64,000 nt of DNA from NCBI GenBank assembly GCA_030674185.1, contig CM060307.1:43451181-43515180 (forward strand), read 5' to 3'. This document shows positions 44,001 to 59,000 of this stretch, piece by piece. The position numbers and the translations under genes are program-made. Each line of letters opens with the position of its first letter. Positions within the stretch are counted from its first letter, which is position 1. Source of the stretch: Monoplex corrugatus (taxonomy: Eukaryota; Mollusca; Gastropoda; Littorinimorpha; Ranellidae). The notes under the pieces were generated by a model, which saw nothing but the letters and a program-made list of their open reading frames with translations, was not told the DNA's origin and ran no database searches.

Positions 44001-47000
44001 TGGCACCATCTTTAGCCTCCTTGTCTCATGTCTTAACTCTTATTGTCCGGCAAGCCGACTGAGTCGGCTTTCCGTCCAACATGACTGGCCGGCGAGCTGA
44101 CTCAGTCAGCTTTTTCAGTTACTGAACATTTCGATTGCGACAGTCACTACTTTTCCAACATCAGCCAGCTTTACAGCTTGCTTTATGGCAATAGATATTT
44201 CCGCTTTCATTTCACGCTTTTCTGTGGTGGTGAAGTAATTTGAAGTTTTTTTTTGCATCTTGTGCTGTGTTTTGATTTGTCATGGCATCGGGTGGGCGAT
44301 GCCCCATGAGACTAACTGCTGAGCAGGCGATAAGATTGTTTCAAGAAACACTGGACAATAGTAATAGCAATAATATCATCAGTGACAGTGATGAGTTTTC
44401 TGACGCTCAAATGTTGGTTTCTTTGGATGGTGGTGACACTTCAGCAGGGCCTTCTTCAAAGAAATAATGACTTTCAGAAACTCAGCTGACATCATATGAT
44501 CAGTGAAAAAGTCCACAGATGATCGCACACTTTTTTTTTTAATGGTTTTTACTTATTTTTGCATCAAATGATGGTTCTACACTAGAAAATTTGCAGCCAC
44601 TACAGAAAAGAAAACTAAAAAAAAAGTTGTGACATGTGTAACAGCTAAAGTGTCTGGTTTTTGTCATTATTGGGGATGTGACCTGAAATCAATTAGAGGT
44701 GAAAAGCATCAAAATAAAGCAACAATAACTTTTTTTTGGTAGTGAACTAATTGCTGGGATGTCAAGGAGCATCTTGTTTTCTTTGAATTTGGATGTACAA
44801 GGATTACCTGGTCAGTTATAGCACTCTGAGTATCAACCATATAACTGTTTTCTGGCAGTGCTGTAAAATGTGTGTCTATAATTAGCATTTCTAACTATCT
44901 CAATATGACAATAATATCAATGTAACATTATTCACAAGATGCACAATTTTATTCTGAACATGAGCATACCAAAATGTTTACTGTAGGTTGGATGCAGAAA
45001 AAGTTCTCATCGTTTTACTGACCTGACCCCCTCTTTGACAATTCGCATAGTGCAAAGCCTTCGGCCAGACTTAAAACCCTTACGGGACAATAAGAGTTAA
45101 GCCAAAACATGGACAGATCTCAGCTGACTGAATTTTGACCCATTCCAGGTATGTCTTAACTCAAAACATGGACAGATCTCAGTTGACTGAATTTTGACCC
45201 ATTCCAGGTATGTCTTAACTCAAAATATGGACAGATCTCAGTTGACTGAATTTTGACCCATTCCAGGTATGTCTTAACTCAAAATATGGACAGATCTCAG
45301 ACGACTGAATTTTGACCCATTCCAGGTATGTTTCATCAAAGCTGTGACAGGCTGGCACCATCTTTAGCCTCCTTGTCTCATGCTGGGTCACATACAAATT
45401 TTATTACAATATCAATAATCGCAAACCCCCCTATCCCACTCTCCTATGTCCTGTGCACATGAAATGATTTCACAATGTCAATTCAAGGCAAAAATAGAAA
45501 TATGTTCACCTGCCTTTTCTGATTAGCACAGCTATTTTCAGTACATCTACACATGAGTTTGAGAATCATTCACACCTTTGTCTGTGTCACTGGGCAATGG
45601 CGTACTTGATGGAGAATCATGTGTTGAAGGGGGACTGGTCTTGCTGTTTTTGCTCTTCGATGGTGAGGTTTTCTTTGTGTCCACAGGGGTTGCAGGTCGC
45701 TGTGCTTTACTGCTTCCCTCCGTTCTGATTAAAACATAGCCATTCAGCATAGTCCAAATCAAACAATTTCCAAAACATAATTTGAATCCAAATGTTTCAT
45801 ATTTCACATCAAAAAGTGTTTAGTAACATTTTTCAAAAAACAAAAATATTTTTTAATGTTTGTAAGTTAATGATTTGTAATTAAAGTAAGACGGAAATGT
45901 AAAGGAGCAGGCTAAGTTACTTTTCTCATCTGTCTTACAATTAACAAACAGTAATGTTTGTAAGTAATGCTTAATGATTTGTAATTAAAGATGGAAATGT
46001 AAAGGAGTTGGTAAAGTTATTCTTCTCATCTTTTTGTAATTAGCAAACAGTCTTGTTTGTAAGCAATGCTTAATCAAGTTAATAATTTGTATTTAAGGCA
46101 AGATGGAAATGTAAAGGAGTAGGTAAAACTATTTTTCTGATTTTTTTTTTTTTAATTAACAAACAGTAATGTTTGTAAGCAATTCTTAATGATTTGTAAT
46201 TAAGACAAGATGAACTGTACACTCGTATATTAATTTCTTTACGCTGAATCATTCAATCAGCCAGTGAACTGTTGGCAATGCCTCAAATAAACATGTATAA
46301 TAACAAACAGTATTAACGTATTCAGATATCTTTAAATGAAAAACAATTCCTTTCTTTTTATAAAGACAACATACATGCTCATGCTTGAAATGGTGAAATT
46401 GTAATAACCACTGAAGCATCTCTCTAACAACGAGTCAGTATACAGGAATGATCGCAGAAACAGTAGTTTTGAGTGTCTTGGATGGTCTGCTCACAAAACA
46501 AGATGAGAGAGAAGTCTCTCCTGCAGCCCTGTTTGACCTCAGTGCGGCATCTGTTATGCCTGATCACTAATGGTGAAGATGATGATACTGACAGTAATTA
46601 CATTTATATAGCCTAAACAGTGCATGTCAAAGACTACCTATATTTCTGTCATAGCCAGTTTGTTTCTCTGATACAGTAACTTCTCACAGACTACCTGAAT
46701 TTCTGTCATAGCTAGCTTGCCAGCAGAACATATTTTCTGATTACACAGTGTTCAGAACAATGCGGCACATTTGATCATAAAGAAAAGAAAACATGCCCAT
46801 TCAACACCACTAAGCATTACTCAAGAACTCCAATGGTTACCAATCAAATTTCAATGCCAAGATAAAATTGCAAGCCTTGGATATCAATTGACATTATGAT
46901 GGATCTTTACCACCTTAACTTCCAAACTGACTTTGTACACAGAAACCATCCTGCTCACTATGAACGTAAGATCTTCACAACAAAAGCTTCTGATGGTGCC

Positions 47001-50000
47001 AAAACAAAACCTTAACCCTTCCCTGCCATATTACTCGTGGCCTTTTGTATTGCTGTCTGCCTGGACAAAATCTTGCTTTTTTCGGTATGTTCACTAATTT
47101 GTTCACTTCTCATTCATTTTGTGAGATACCTTTTCAGTTTTTGGCTTTTTCCCCCTTATACCCTTGTCTACGGTTTGATGTCATAGTTATTTGATTTGGT
47201 TGAAAAATAGTATGATTAGAGCTGATATAATGAGCCTTTTTCTATAAAAAAAAATTTTTAAATGCTTTTGGAACATACATACACACACAGTAGCACATAA
47301 AACCACACAAAACATAGCAAAATTTGGTTTTTGTATATAATAAACATCAAGTGAAAAAGTTTTCTTACTATTATTACTCTCTGTGAATGTTTTTCTTTAC
47401 AACAGTCAATATGTTCTTGGGTGTAGCACAGTGGAGGAAGAGACAGAATAGGCAGTTGTTACACCATCTTCAATCGCATTATCAGGTTCATTACTTTCCG
47501 ATGCTAATTAGACTAATATTCCATTCTCTTAATGGTCAAAGGACAAAAACTGCACTTTGACAATCTCCCCAAGAGGTTGGACAAGTTTCTAGTGTTATCT
47601 CCCAGCTGAAGAATGTGCTTTCACTTTTATTGCAACATCTGTTTAGAACTCACTGCCAGATGATCTGAGGGACCTGCTGACACTTTCTCATTTCGAGTCA
47701 CAGTTAAAAGACTTAACTATTCATCCAGGCCTTTCATTGCTCATAATTATATAAAATGTATTCTTCCACCTGTATGGTTACTGCTAACTACTGATCATGT
47801 GGCACTGTGTAAATATTCATGTTTATGACCACAGTGGCATATGTTACATATCTGCATGTATGATAAGACTGGTAGTATTTATTCAACTGACTATATTATC
47901 ATAATATGCGTTTGAGTGCATAAATTTTAACCACTTTATCATACCCTTATTATATTTCAAGGAATTAAACTCTTCTTTTAATCATCATCAGGAGTTACAT
48001 CTTCCTTCTGGTGTCCAGTGAAGGGCAGTCCGGGTAATGTTAACCTGCTCTCTTCGGGTTTTGTGCCAAAATCATCCCATTCTCTTTTCAAATCACTCTA
48101 TCCTCTTTTCATTATGACAGTGCCCACACTCTATTGATTGCACTGGGCAAATAGTTGTTGTTTGGAGATGGTACTGAGCCAGAAACTTCACATTAATATT
48201 TAGAGGTTCTATGAGTGGAAGATTGATAGTTTGGTAAGGTCACTTTCTGTCATCTGATACAGCCTCAGAGTGGTGTTGATGCTGCACTGAGTGGAAGATT
48301 GATAGTTTGGTAAGGTCACTTTCTGTCATCTGATACAGCCTCAGAGTGGTGTTGATGCTGCACTGGTGGAGACAACCACACGCTGTTCAGCATTTTGAAG
48401 GTATTTCTGGCTTTGCTGAAAATGCCCTTGATGTCACTACCTGCTCCTCAATCATGTCTGACAGTGCTGCCTAAGTATGTCAACTCTTCAGTTGTAGGTA
48501 ATCTGTTTCATCTACTTGGATTGGTGAGGGGTTTGGGATGTTTAATAATTGTCATGACCGCTTTGTTCTTCTGGCTGAACTTTAAGCCTACTTGTTGTAT
48601 AAAGATGTTAAAACAAGATGTTTTTTCTTGCATGTGTTGGTGAGAGTAGGATACCAGAACCAGGTCATCTGCATAGTCAGATCTTCCAATGTTGAAAAGA
48701 GATTTCCTCTGATGCCTTTTGGTTGGTCCTTAGCATCCGTCTCGACTCTCATTCTGCAGTTATGTTGAACAGCAGTGCTGACATTATACATCCTTTTCTT
48801 TTTTTTTTCACTCCCCTCTTTACTTCGAAACTGCAGTCACTGTTCCCTATTGTGCAGTCACTGTTCCCTATTGTACAAGTGAACTTGGCATAATGCTTTT
48901 GATGAAAAGGATGATCTCTTGATGAAAAGGATGATCTGCTATGGGATCCTATATGCACGGAGCATATGCCATTGCCACAGACAGTCCTTGTGTATACTGT
49001 CAAACTCCTCCTCAAAGTTCACAAACTTGATCATCAGTTGATGCAGAGCCGTCTCTGCCATTCTGTACAATGTTTGATATTTTGCAGGGTACTATTTGGT
49101 CAGTATATCCTCTTCCTTTTCATAAATCTGCCTGTTCTTGCCTTAATTGTCTGTTAACAGCATCTGTGATACAACGAACGTAAAATATGCACTGAGCCCA
49201 AATGTGTTTTGAAAACAGTGTCATACAAGAATGATGATGATATTGATAACTATTATCATTACAAGTCTAGTATTGGCAATATATAAAAACTCTTCACCTT
49301 GTTTTTTTGAGCAACACATTCTGGTCCAGTTTCTCCAGAGTATACATTCCTGTGTCGTGGTCAATGATTAACACGCATTCCTTAACCGTTGGTCTTTTGT
49401 TCCCTTTGAAGACGGTGTGAGATGTGCCAGCTCCCTGTACAAAAACAAAAATCACAATACATATATGTATATATATATACATATATATATATAATTATAT
49501 ATATATATATATGTGCACGTCTACAATACTGGAAATACCCAATAGAATGATAGGGCCTTCACTTCAGCTTCAGTTATAGCTGCCTTTGCTTTGTTGGTGG
49601 AGTTTTTTTCATTTCAGATGGTTTGGTGACAAGTTTCTTCAACAAAATAAAGCATTGTTCATCACCATTTGCGTTTGCCTGATTTTTTGTTGATTTTATT
49701 TTGTCTGTGGTTGTGACAAAAAAGGCGCCAAAAAGTGGGACATGGCTTGGTTGAAACTTGTACAACAGTGTAACTTAATCAGAACAAGCAACATACGAAT
49801 GAATTGTGTGTGTCCTGCTAGTAAATAAAACATTAATCCCACCCACAATAAGCCATTGCAAAACTTCAAGCAATAAGTTGCATTTGGTGCATCCAAAAAT
49901 ATGGCGATCGTGCGTTTCATTAGTTTCCACTGATAACGCTTGCATTCCGTTCTACCCACACGACACAGTTGTGCTTCAACTGATTCAAAATTACTCCAGA

Positions 50001-53000
50001 ATGCCTCTTTGGGGATCGTTCTTCCTGCTCACGATTCAGTTCGTTGAAATATGAAGCTAATAACAAGTTTCTCTGACGGCGCTTACAGCATGGCACGTTT
50101 TGCTTCCTAGCCTAACGCACGCAACCTATCCTTCCTGCTCATCATCAAAGCCAATTAACTGGGCCCCATCCTCTGAATCTAAAGTGTTTGAGAACAAACA
50201 AAATGTGTACGTGACACGTAGCACATGGTCTATACATGATCAAAGACAAGCTGGACATTGGTTGACTTGTCTCCACCCGACGCTTAGAAACGCACATCAC
50301 ATCTGCTTGAGGTTACCACAAGTGTCAGCATCTCCTGTCTGGTGTGTGTGTGTGTGGCAAGCAAACTGAGGTAAGGATACAATTTTGCTTTTATTGTTTA
50401 TTTAAAATAGATAAGATTTTCTGGATAAAACTCAATAAAAGAGTAAATAATGATCGATTCTCTCTTAATGTGAATCAAATGTGAGCATTTGCGATTGTTT
50501 CTGTAGTAACGCACAAACGTTTCAATACGATATCTACTGTGCATGAAAATGTAGGAAACTTTTTTACGTTTACAGTGTACACGAGGCAAGTCTTTTATAT
50601 TTCGCAAAACTCAGCTTGCATTCATGATAATATGCGTACAACGAATTATAGTCGTGGGATTCTGCAGAAACGAAAGCGGCAATTTCTTGTTTCTCTTGTA
50701 GCGCACATAACGAATAAACATTATATGGAGCATTTTCGTTGACACTTTTTGTTTACACAAGCTTTCTGCTTGTGTTGTGAATACTAGAAATATTGTATGC
50801 CCTACTGTTTATGTTTCGGAAAGGAACGCTCTCAGCAAAAAGGAAATTTCGTGGAATAGTTTTTAGTGCCACTGGTTTTAGATTCCATGATAACGCAGGC
50901 TTGCTGGATCATTGTTATCAGTTACCGTTTCGCAACAAATTGACGTCTTTGGACAGAAAGAAAACGATTATGGTTTTCCAATTACGTGGTCCAGTTAAAG
51001 ACATACAGCTGTTGAAATCTGCAGAGAATTCTTAAAAGTCGGCACTTTGTGAGTGTGAGTTACTGCAGAGACGAAACATTGTTGCAGATTTTGTTTCAAG
51101 GTATCCCACGTCACAGTCTTTATGTATTTTGTTTCTTTTTCCCCAGCCACTGAACTGCAGATCTAGATCTATTCTTTCTTTGAAGATGAATACTCCAACT
51201 GCAAATTAAGGGAGAAGGAAAGTCATTTTAGCTATCTTGCCAAAAGAAAAGTTTGTTGGTTACAGTGGAAGCGATTCAGATCTATTGAGATGACAGTTGT
51301 GTTTCCTCCTAACGCACATTTTTGATCGGGCTTATCTGAAACTGGCTCGGCATACAGATCTACATTGTGCTTCTTATGCCTTACTTTTGAGTGGCTATTA
51401 AAAGATTACCTGTTAAAACAACGGATTGGATTATACTTCTTGTTTGTGCGTTACAAAGAAACCACTGTCACTCATTGTTGTTATTATCATTATTCCTATT
51501 ATCATTACAAAAATTGATATCAATATTATTGTTGCTAGTCATTGTATTACTGTAGTAGCAGTAATTGAGTTGATTTTCCTTGGTTTGTATTATTAATCTT
51601 CTGTGATTTTCTCATGTACTTTCCACTCCCCCCCCCCCCCCCCCTCTTGTTGATGTTATCTTCAGGATATTACATGCTCTATTACTCGTCTCCTACCTCT
51701 CTCAAACATAGATATGCACATATATTACTGTTATTATTATTATTAATTATCAATCAAATTATATTGTATGCCTTTTTTTGTAATGTAAATTGCTATGCAT
51801 AGGTTTTGGTTTGATTATTTTCAACAGAAATATGGCCGATGAACAAACCCCCTCAAATCAAGCAGAAAAACCATGTGGCCGTCCAGGATTGAGAAAAAGA
51901 AAGACACTTCTTTCAGAGGTACTCCCAACATCAAGCATAAAGAGGCTTACATCAGCAGAAAGAAGTAGGACGTACAGAGCGAGATTGAAAGATGACCCAG
52001 AATTGTACAAAGCATATCGACAGTATGAAAATTCTCGTATCAAGCAAGTGAAAGCAAATTTGTCTGAAGAAAAGAAAGCAGCTTACAGAGAGAAGACTAG
52101 GCTGAGAATGCAAAAATGTCGTGCAAAACAGAAGGAACAGGGAGAAATGAAAACACAAAAGCCTGTTCTTACAAGAGACAAGAAGGACAAGCTTCGAGAA
52201 AAATGGAGACACCAGAAAGCAAAACAGGCAGAAAATGAAACTAAAGAACAAAGAGAAGCAAGGAATGCACGAAGAAGGCAAAAATATCATGAAAAGAAAG
52301 TAGCAGAACAAGAAGCCCAAACATCAAAACAAAAGAAAGTAGCCCCAAAACAAGGAACAACATCAACAGCCCAAGATGAACTTGATCAGTCAATCAATCC
52401 ATCCACTTCAACATCAGACCAAGCATATAGTTCACATGAAACTCTGAGAAAAGCTGTATACAGAGCAAAAAAGTCCATGCCAAAGGACAGCTGCAAGAAA
52501 GCTGAGGTGCTAGAATGGATGGTGAAAACGTCAACACCGAAATCCAAAGAGAAACTGAGGGACCGCATGATAGCCAAATTCAAAAAGAAAACTGAATTTC
52601 TTGACTGATTCATTCAGCAACTTCAAAACTAAAGTGGATGCCATAAAGAAAAAAAGAAGTAAAGAAGACCTGAAGATGAAAAGAACTCTTGCATTTGTTG
52701 TTGGGATGAAGAAGAAATACTCCTGGAGACACTTGAAGAAGGAAACTGGCCTTGGGATCAAACTGCTGAAAAAAGCCAGTGAGGCATCTGAACTTTCTCA
52801 GCTTAACACCAGGAAGAAAAGAAAGGATGCCTTTGGTGAGGACATACAGCGCAAGGTTGATGAGTTTTACAGGCGGACAGATGTCTCCAGAGCACTCCCA
52901 GATGCAAGAGGAGTGAAAAAAAACAAGAACTTGCTGATTAGCCGAAAAGTAATGGAGAGGTCAGTTAAATCTACATTCCACCTCTTCATTGAAGAAAACC

Positions 53001-56000
53001 CAGATGTTCAACTCTCATGTGCAATGTTTGCACGGATGCGCCCAAAAGATGTCATGCCATCAACATCCAACAGAAGAAGAGACTGCTTGTGTGAATACTG
53101 CGCCAATGTCGAACTGAAATTGGAAACCATCCAGCAGTTTGCAGCATCACACAGGCAGAGTGAACTCATTTTTGTTGATAAATATGACCTCTCGCGTGCA
53201 ACACTTTGCCCAAAGGGAACATCTGGGGAGTACAAGCGAGAATGCCTTGAAAGAACCTGCCACAACTGTAGTACTGATGCCATCGTACAGAAATTACAGC
53301 CGATGGCTAACTCTGATGAAGTCATTACCTTCAAGAGGTGGGGACACACTTCATATGAACAACAAGGGGTCACCAAGAAACGCATGACCCGGAAAATTGT
53401 CAGTGCACCGGCTGCTGAATTTGTCAGGGAACTTGCGCAGGAGGCAGAATCTCTTTCAAAACACCTTTTTGATGCAAGCTGGCAGGGTCGACAGTATGAC
53501 TATGTCTCCAAAAATGTTCCAGCTGGTGCTGTTGTCATCTGCCAAGATTTTGCGGAGAATTTTAAATGCAAAATGCAGGATGAAGTGCAAGGAGCACATT
53601 GGTGACACTCCATGCAAGTGTGGCATCATACAACTGCCCGGAAGAAGGTTGCCAACAGGGAATAACAGAAGCCATGGTGTTTGTGTCGGATGACTCAAAA
53701 CATGACACGCATGCAGTTCACCACTTCAATGGCCTCATGCTGCAACACTTGAAAGACCACCAAAACCTGAAATTCAATAAAATTATCATCTTTTCTGATG
53801 GGGCACCAGCACAATACAAAAACAAGACAGCTTTTGCAGACCTTTCATGCTTCGAAAATGATTTTGGGGTGGCTGCAGAAAGACACTTTTTTGGCTCTCG
53901 TCATGGGAAAGGACCCTGTGACAGGGAATTTGGAACGCTAAAAAAAGCCCTTGAGATGCAGATCAAAAACAGATGTGCAGATATATATAGATTCTCCTCG
54001 AGAACTGTTTGATTTCTGCCAGAAGGAGTACACCCGGCCGAAACACAGTGGTGACCATTCCCACTACAGAAGGACTTTCTTTTATGTCCAGAAAGAGAAA
54101 ATCATCAGAAATAGAACAAACCGGATACAACATTTGAAAGCCCTTCAGAAGACCAGGCAGCAACACTGCGTTTCAGCCATTCAGCCATACGTCCTTTCTT
54201 ACAGAGAGCGCAGCTGTTTTTGCCAGGCTTGTAATGGGGGAATGGGAAAGGAGTGCACCAGGCTAGACATCACTGGTCCATGGAACGTGTTTCACCTCAC
54301 AGCAAGACGAGAGAAAAGAATGGTGAGTGGATACCATCATCATCATAATCAAACATGTAGTTTAAACTAACTTACATTCCCATTCATCAGAATAAATGCA
54401 GTGTATGTCAGATGTACCTTTTGAAGACAACTTGAAGTACCGCCTAATCAACAGCTGGACTTGAACTTAAAAATTGCATAAAATGAAGTACCAGTAGTGA
54501 CAGTTATATGACTGCTTAAATGAATGTATGTAAACTTGTTGCTTCTTTTTTTTTTTCTTCATGTGTACATTTTCATTGAACAGGAGAGCTTTTGCATGTC
54601 TGCCATCCACAATCATGGCCAAGCAGCTGAACCTGATGTCTCTGCTGATCCTGCCACAGCTACTGACCATGCTATTCTTGATCCTTGTGATGACAGCATG
54701 GTGCTTCACTCATGTTCTGTCTCTGATACAGCAGTCCATCATTCGTGGGTCTCCAGCATCTCCTCTTGGCAGTCATAATGATGACGTGGTCTCAACATCA
54801 AGTTTTGAGGGTGACCCAACAGTGGAAGAGGTAGGCGCCTATTAACTTTCTTTGTGTTAATTGTAATTCTGTGCTATAATTTTTATCATGTAAATTGTTT
54901 CAACAATTTTCAAAAACGCTTATCTGTAGTTTTGGTCATGGCATGATTGTCACTGTATGGACATGGTTTAAATAACTGTTATTTCTTCCACTTCTCAGCT
55001 GCCACAGCTGTCAACTGCAAACCTGATGGGGCCACTTCCTGAAAACAGGCATGCATCAACCTCCATTGATGATGAGACAAGCAGTGCTTCTGGAAACGCA
55101 GGCAATAACAGCAGGTGTGCATTATTTTTCCTAGTGTGCATTGTTTTTCCTAGATCTCCATGAAAATGAACCTTGAAAAGTTATTATTTGATTTGGAAAT
55201 AAATGTATGTCAAGTCTACACAAACATTAGATAAGATTTTCTAGCACAGAATTCTTGCTTTTTAAATTTACCTTTCAGGACATTGTGAGATTTTACTAAT
55301 TAATATGATCTTGTGTCCACAGGATTCATTCAGTATGGCAGTTGGGTGAAGGTGAGATTTCAAACAGTTGGAGGTGGACATCAAGTCAAATTCTACAATG
55401 GAATGGTAAGGATACATTGTTTTGAAGGCAGTACCATGGTCATAATTTTGTCTAGTAGGACAATATGTTAAAAATTTAACCTGTTGTAGGTTTTAAAAAT
55501 GTACGTAGGTGAAAGATCTGATCAATACAATGTCGCTTACACTTCTTAATGTTGAAACTTTCAGTTCACCTTTTCCACATTATACAATAATCAAAGCATT
55601 TATTCAGGGCTGTGTGTGTGTGTGATTTCCAGGTTTTGCAGTCAGAGGATGGTGAGACGCTGGTGAAATTTCTGCGAGACAGAGGTGGACACTTCAGCTT
55701 TCCAGACATTGATTACATTGTTTGGGTGGCCAATGACAACCTGAGTCTCCTGCAGCCACCGACCATTAACCACCGCGGGCACCATATTTTCACTGTTTAA
55801 AAGCTACACCAATGCAGTGACTTTACAGCTGAAGTTGTGAAAATGTGACCAAAAATGGAATCCCAACATGAACTGATGAACTAGTCACCCCCCCCCCCCC
55901 CCCCCCCCCCCGCCCCCCTGCTTATGGCTTCCAGCCCAGCAATCCGAGAATGGACCAATTCAAAGAATGAATGAAATGAATTAATGAAAGGATGAATCAA

Positions 56001-59000
56001 TTGAATTAGTGCATTTCCACTTGTATGTATCACTGTGTGACATCTAACAAATAAAATACAATATTCGCTGAAATCCAAGAGATTTTAAAATCCAGTCAGT
56101 TTGAACAAATTGCTCAAAATCCAGCAAAGTCATTGCATACAGCATATTGTTAAGTCCTGCAAACAAAAATTAACAATGTTGAAAACAATCTAAGGCATCA
56201 AGAGCACCTAAATGTAAAAACAGTGATTTATTCTGATGTTGCTCAATGAAATACAAGAATGGTTTCCCATTTGGATTCCACGTAATGCACACATTTCTCA
56301 ATTACGTAAATATAGCTATACCCAAAAACTCATCACTGTCATAGAAAGAAAGCTTTTAATATGTTGTCTAAAATAAATCAAGATACCTCCATATCACAGC
56401 ACTACCATTGTCGGCGAAAAATTGTTAACCCGCAATGTTGCGTGGGTTATGGTCTCCACCTACACATAAGTCTATATTCAGGACATGGTTAAGCTCTTCT
56501 GTTCAAGTTTAATACTGGACACATGACCTTAGGTGTCTGTATTGATGGCATCATCCTTTCCATGAAGTCTGGTTATTTTATCAAAAAAAGCAGTACCAAG
56601 TGGAAACCATGTAATGCACATCACACCCGTCACTTGGTCTACATTTTGCTGATTTTTAGAGAAGTCCTTAAATGAACTCTTTTCACTTTTTTCTTGTTTA
56701 TTAAAGATATATATGTCTGAACTCTTCAAAAATGTGTTTTGCTTGCATTTTTTATTACTTTTAATTTTACACCCTCATGTCCCAGGTCTTATTCCAGTAT
56801 TGTAGACATGCAGAATATACAGAATGAAGATTGTTTTCTGATTTGTGCTCTAATAACTGGTGATAATAATAATTATGATGATTACTACTTTATTACTTGT
56901 ACAGCGCCTCAACCTCAAAAAAGCCATAAGCATTTCAAAAACCATGAAAGACAAAGGCAGACACACATAAAGTAAATACATGTCAGCCCCTACCACTATG
57001 ATGAAAACAGATTAATTATGTTATTACAAGGTTAAAGAAGCAATAAAAAGGGGTTTAGCTAACAAATATCCACTTAACATGTCAATCAAAAGAAAAGGAG
57101 CTAAGTTTTCTGAACTGAGTAATGATTATGCAAATAATGTCACAGAGATACTGAGGGCCTGTTCCTGAGACAGACACAAAGCATTATGAGGACAGTTTAT
57201 AACTAATTCTAGATTAACAGGAAGCCAGCGCAATGATTTATGAAAAGAGGGAAGCTCATGTTAAGAAGATCTGAAAACAAGCTAAGCAGTATTATACTGA
57301 TGCAAGTGGAAAAGATATTGTGGAAGACCAGCCAGAAGTGCATCTCAACAGACAAATAAACAAACAAGAACTTAGTCACGGCAAATACTGAAATAGCACT
57401 GATTTTCCTCAGTTCTAGATAGGCCACTTTGCAACCTGCACACATTATACATCTTACTGTCTCTCTTGTTAAATTTGGTCGTATCATACACCACAAAGGC
57501 CAAAGCCGACCAGTATGACCTAAAAACATACAATACTTGATACTTATTCACAAAATTTAAACACACACTATAACTTAGTATAAGTAATTACTCAGTGCAT
57601 CACATGATTACTGTCTGACATGGAAAGAAAAAAAGAGAGTGATATATGTCTGATGGACACAGCTGTGAGTGTGCACTTCTGCATTTCTTGGGTAACTCTT
57701 TCTCAATGAAAAATGACTTCATATTTTGATAACTGACCATACAAATTTGCAATTCTTATGGGAGAAACAAGGTACATAGGATAGGCTTCAAAAAGTCAAA
57801 CTTAAAACTGCATAATAAATCAATCAAATCAATTCAAACTTGATAACGGACATTGAAACTGGACAAAAATAAGCATTCATTCTGTTCTATTTATTTATAA
57901 CTCAACGTTGTTCTTTGACCAAACCTGTACATGTGGCACTGTTACAGTAACTTGGTGGCCTTCGCCCACTTCCAGTCTGGCTTCCTGGGATGTGTCCACT
58001 GACGCTGGTTTGAAATCATCTGAAAACAGCACAAGAGATTGGAGGAAGAGAAAATGATCAATCACTAAAATAATCAATGATTATAAGATAGAAATTGTGA
58101 TTTGATATACATGTAGATTCTTATACAAAAAAAAGAAATGACTGCTCTGAGCTGCATTTTCAAAAAGAGTAAAAGCAAGTGGATGGTCCTCAACCTCAGG
58201 AAAGAGAAAGAAGAGCTGTAAATTTTCATTATCTTCATTTAAGAAAAAGAAGAATGATTGCAATGAAATGAGAAATATGAACTACAAAGAAATACACTGT
58301 ACTCACCTCACAACTTCATACGTGTTATATCATAATATAATTTTATATATATATGTAAATCAAAATATCTATTGATCAGTTTTCTACATAGAGACTGAAC
58401 TTAAGACTGATCAGAGAGCATGTATTGTGCTGAAAGTCATATTGGAGAAAGAAAATATTGTGTCCAAATATGCCCTTCATTTAATGACTTATCCTCTTGA
58501 CTTCAGAATATTCCTTGCTATGGGTACACTCGTCATATACTGCAGAAAACGGGGAACAAGTGATGATGCTGACCTTTCCAGACTTTTTCACACTTACTAT
58601 TCACGGTTGAATCACTCAGTTTCAAACAACAGATCCAATGGATAACACAAAAGAAAAGAGAAAAGTTAGCTGTGCAGACCAGCCTCAAATAGAAAAAAAA
58701 ATTGAAAAAGCAGGGACAGCACCTCATCACAATACAGCACATTTGCATGTTTGTCTTCCTTTAAAAAAAAAAAAAAAAGGCTTTATGTGCTTTTATTGTG
58801 TGAATCCTTTTCTCATTGTGGAAGTTGCAGAGGTTTCATACATAGTATATGTCATATAAGATTTTTATTCATAGTTTTTCATCATGATTATTCATAGCTT
58901 TTCATCTGGAGTCCGTGTGTGTAACATAACAAGCCAGAATTCCAGCAGCTGTGGAAGTTACAGTAGTTTATTCTTTGTTAAAGTAACTGATTAGTTAGAT

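Noticed and set aside
43573..44029. CRISPR-like array (regular 59-bp spacing)
   Set aside because: Whole units are repeated with no variable spacers; the context is eukaryotic and there are no cas genes. It is a satellite.
47012..47600. Fourth complete TTAA element
   Set aside because: The left end TTAACCCTTCCCTGCC fits, but no matching inverted right end could be found before the LINE relic resumes.
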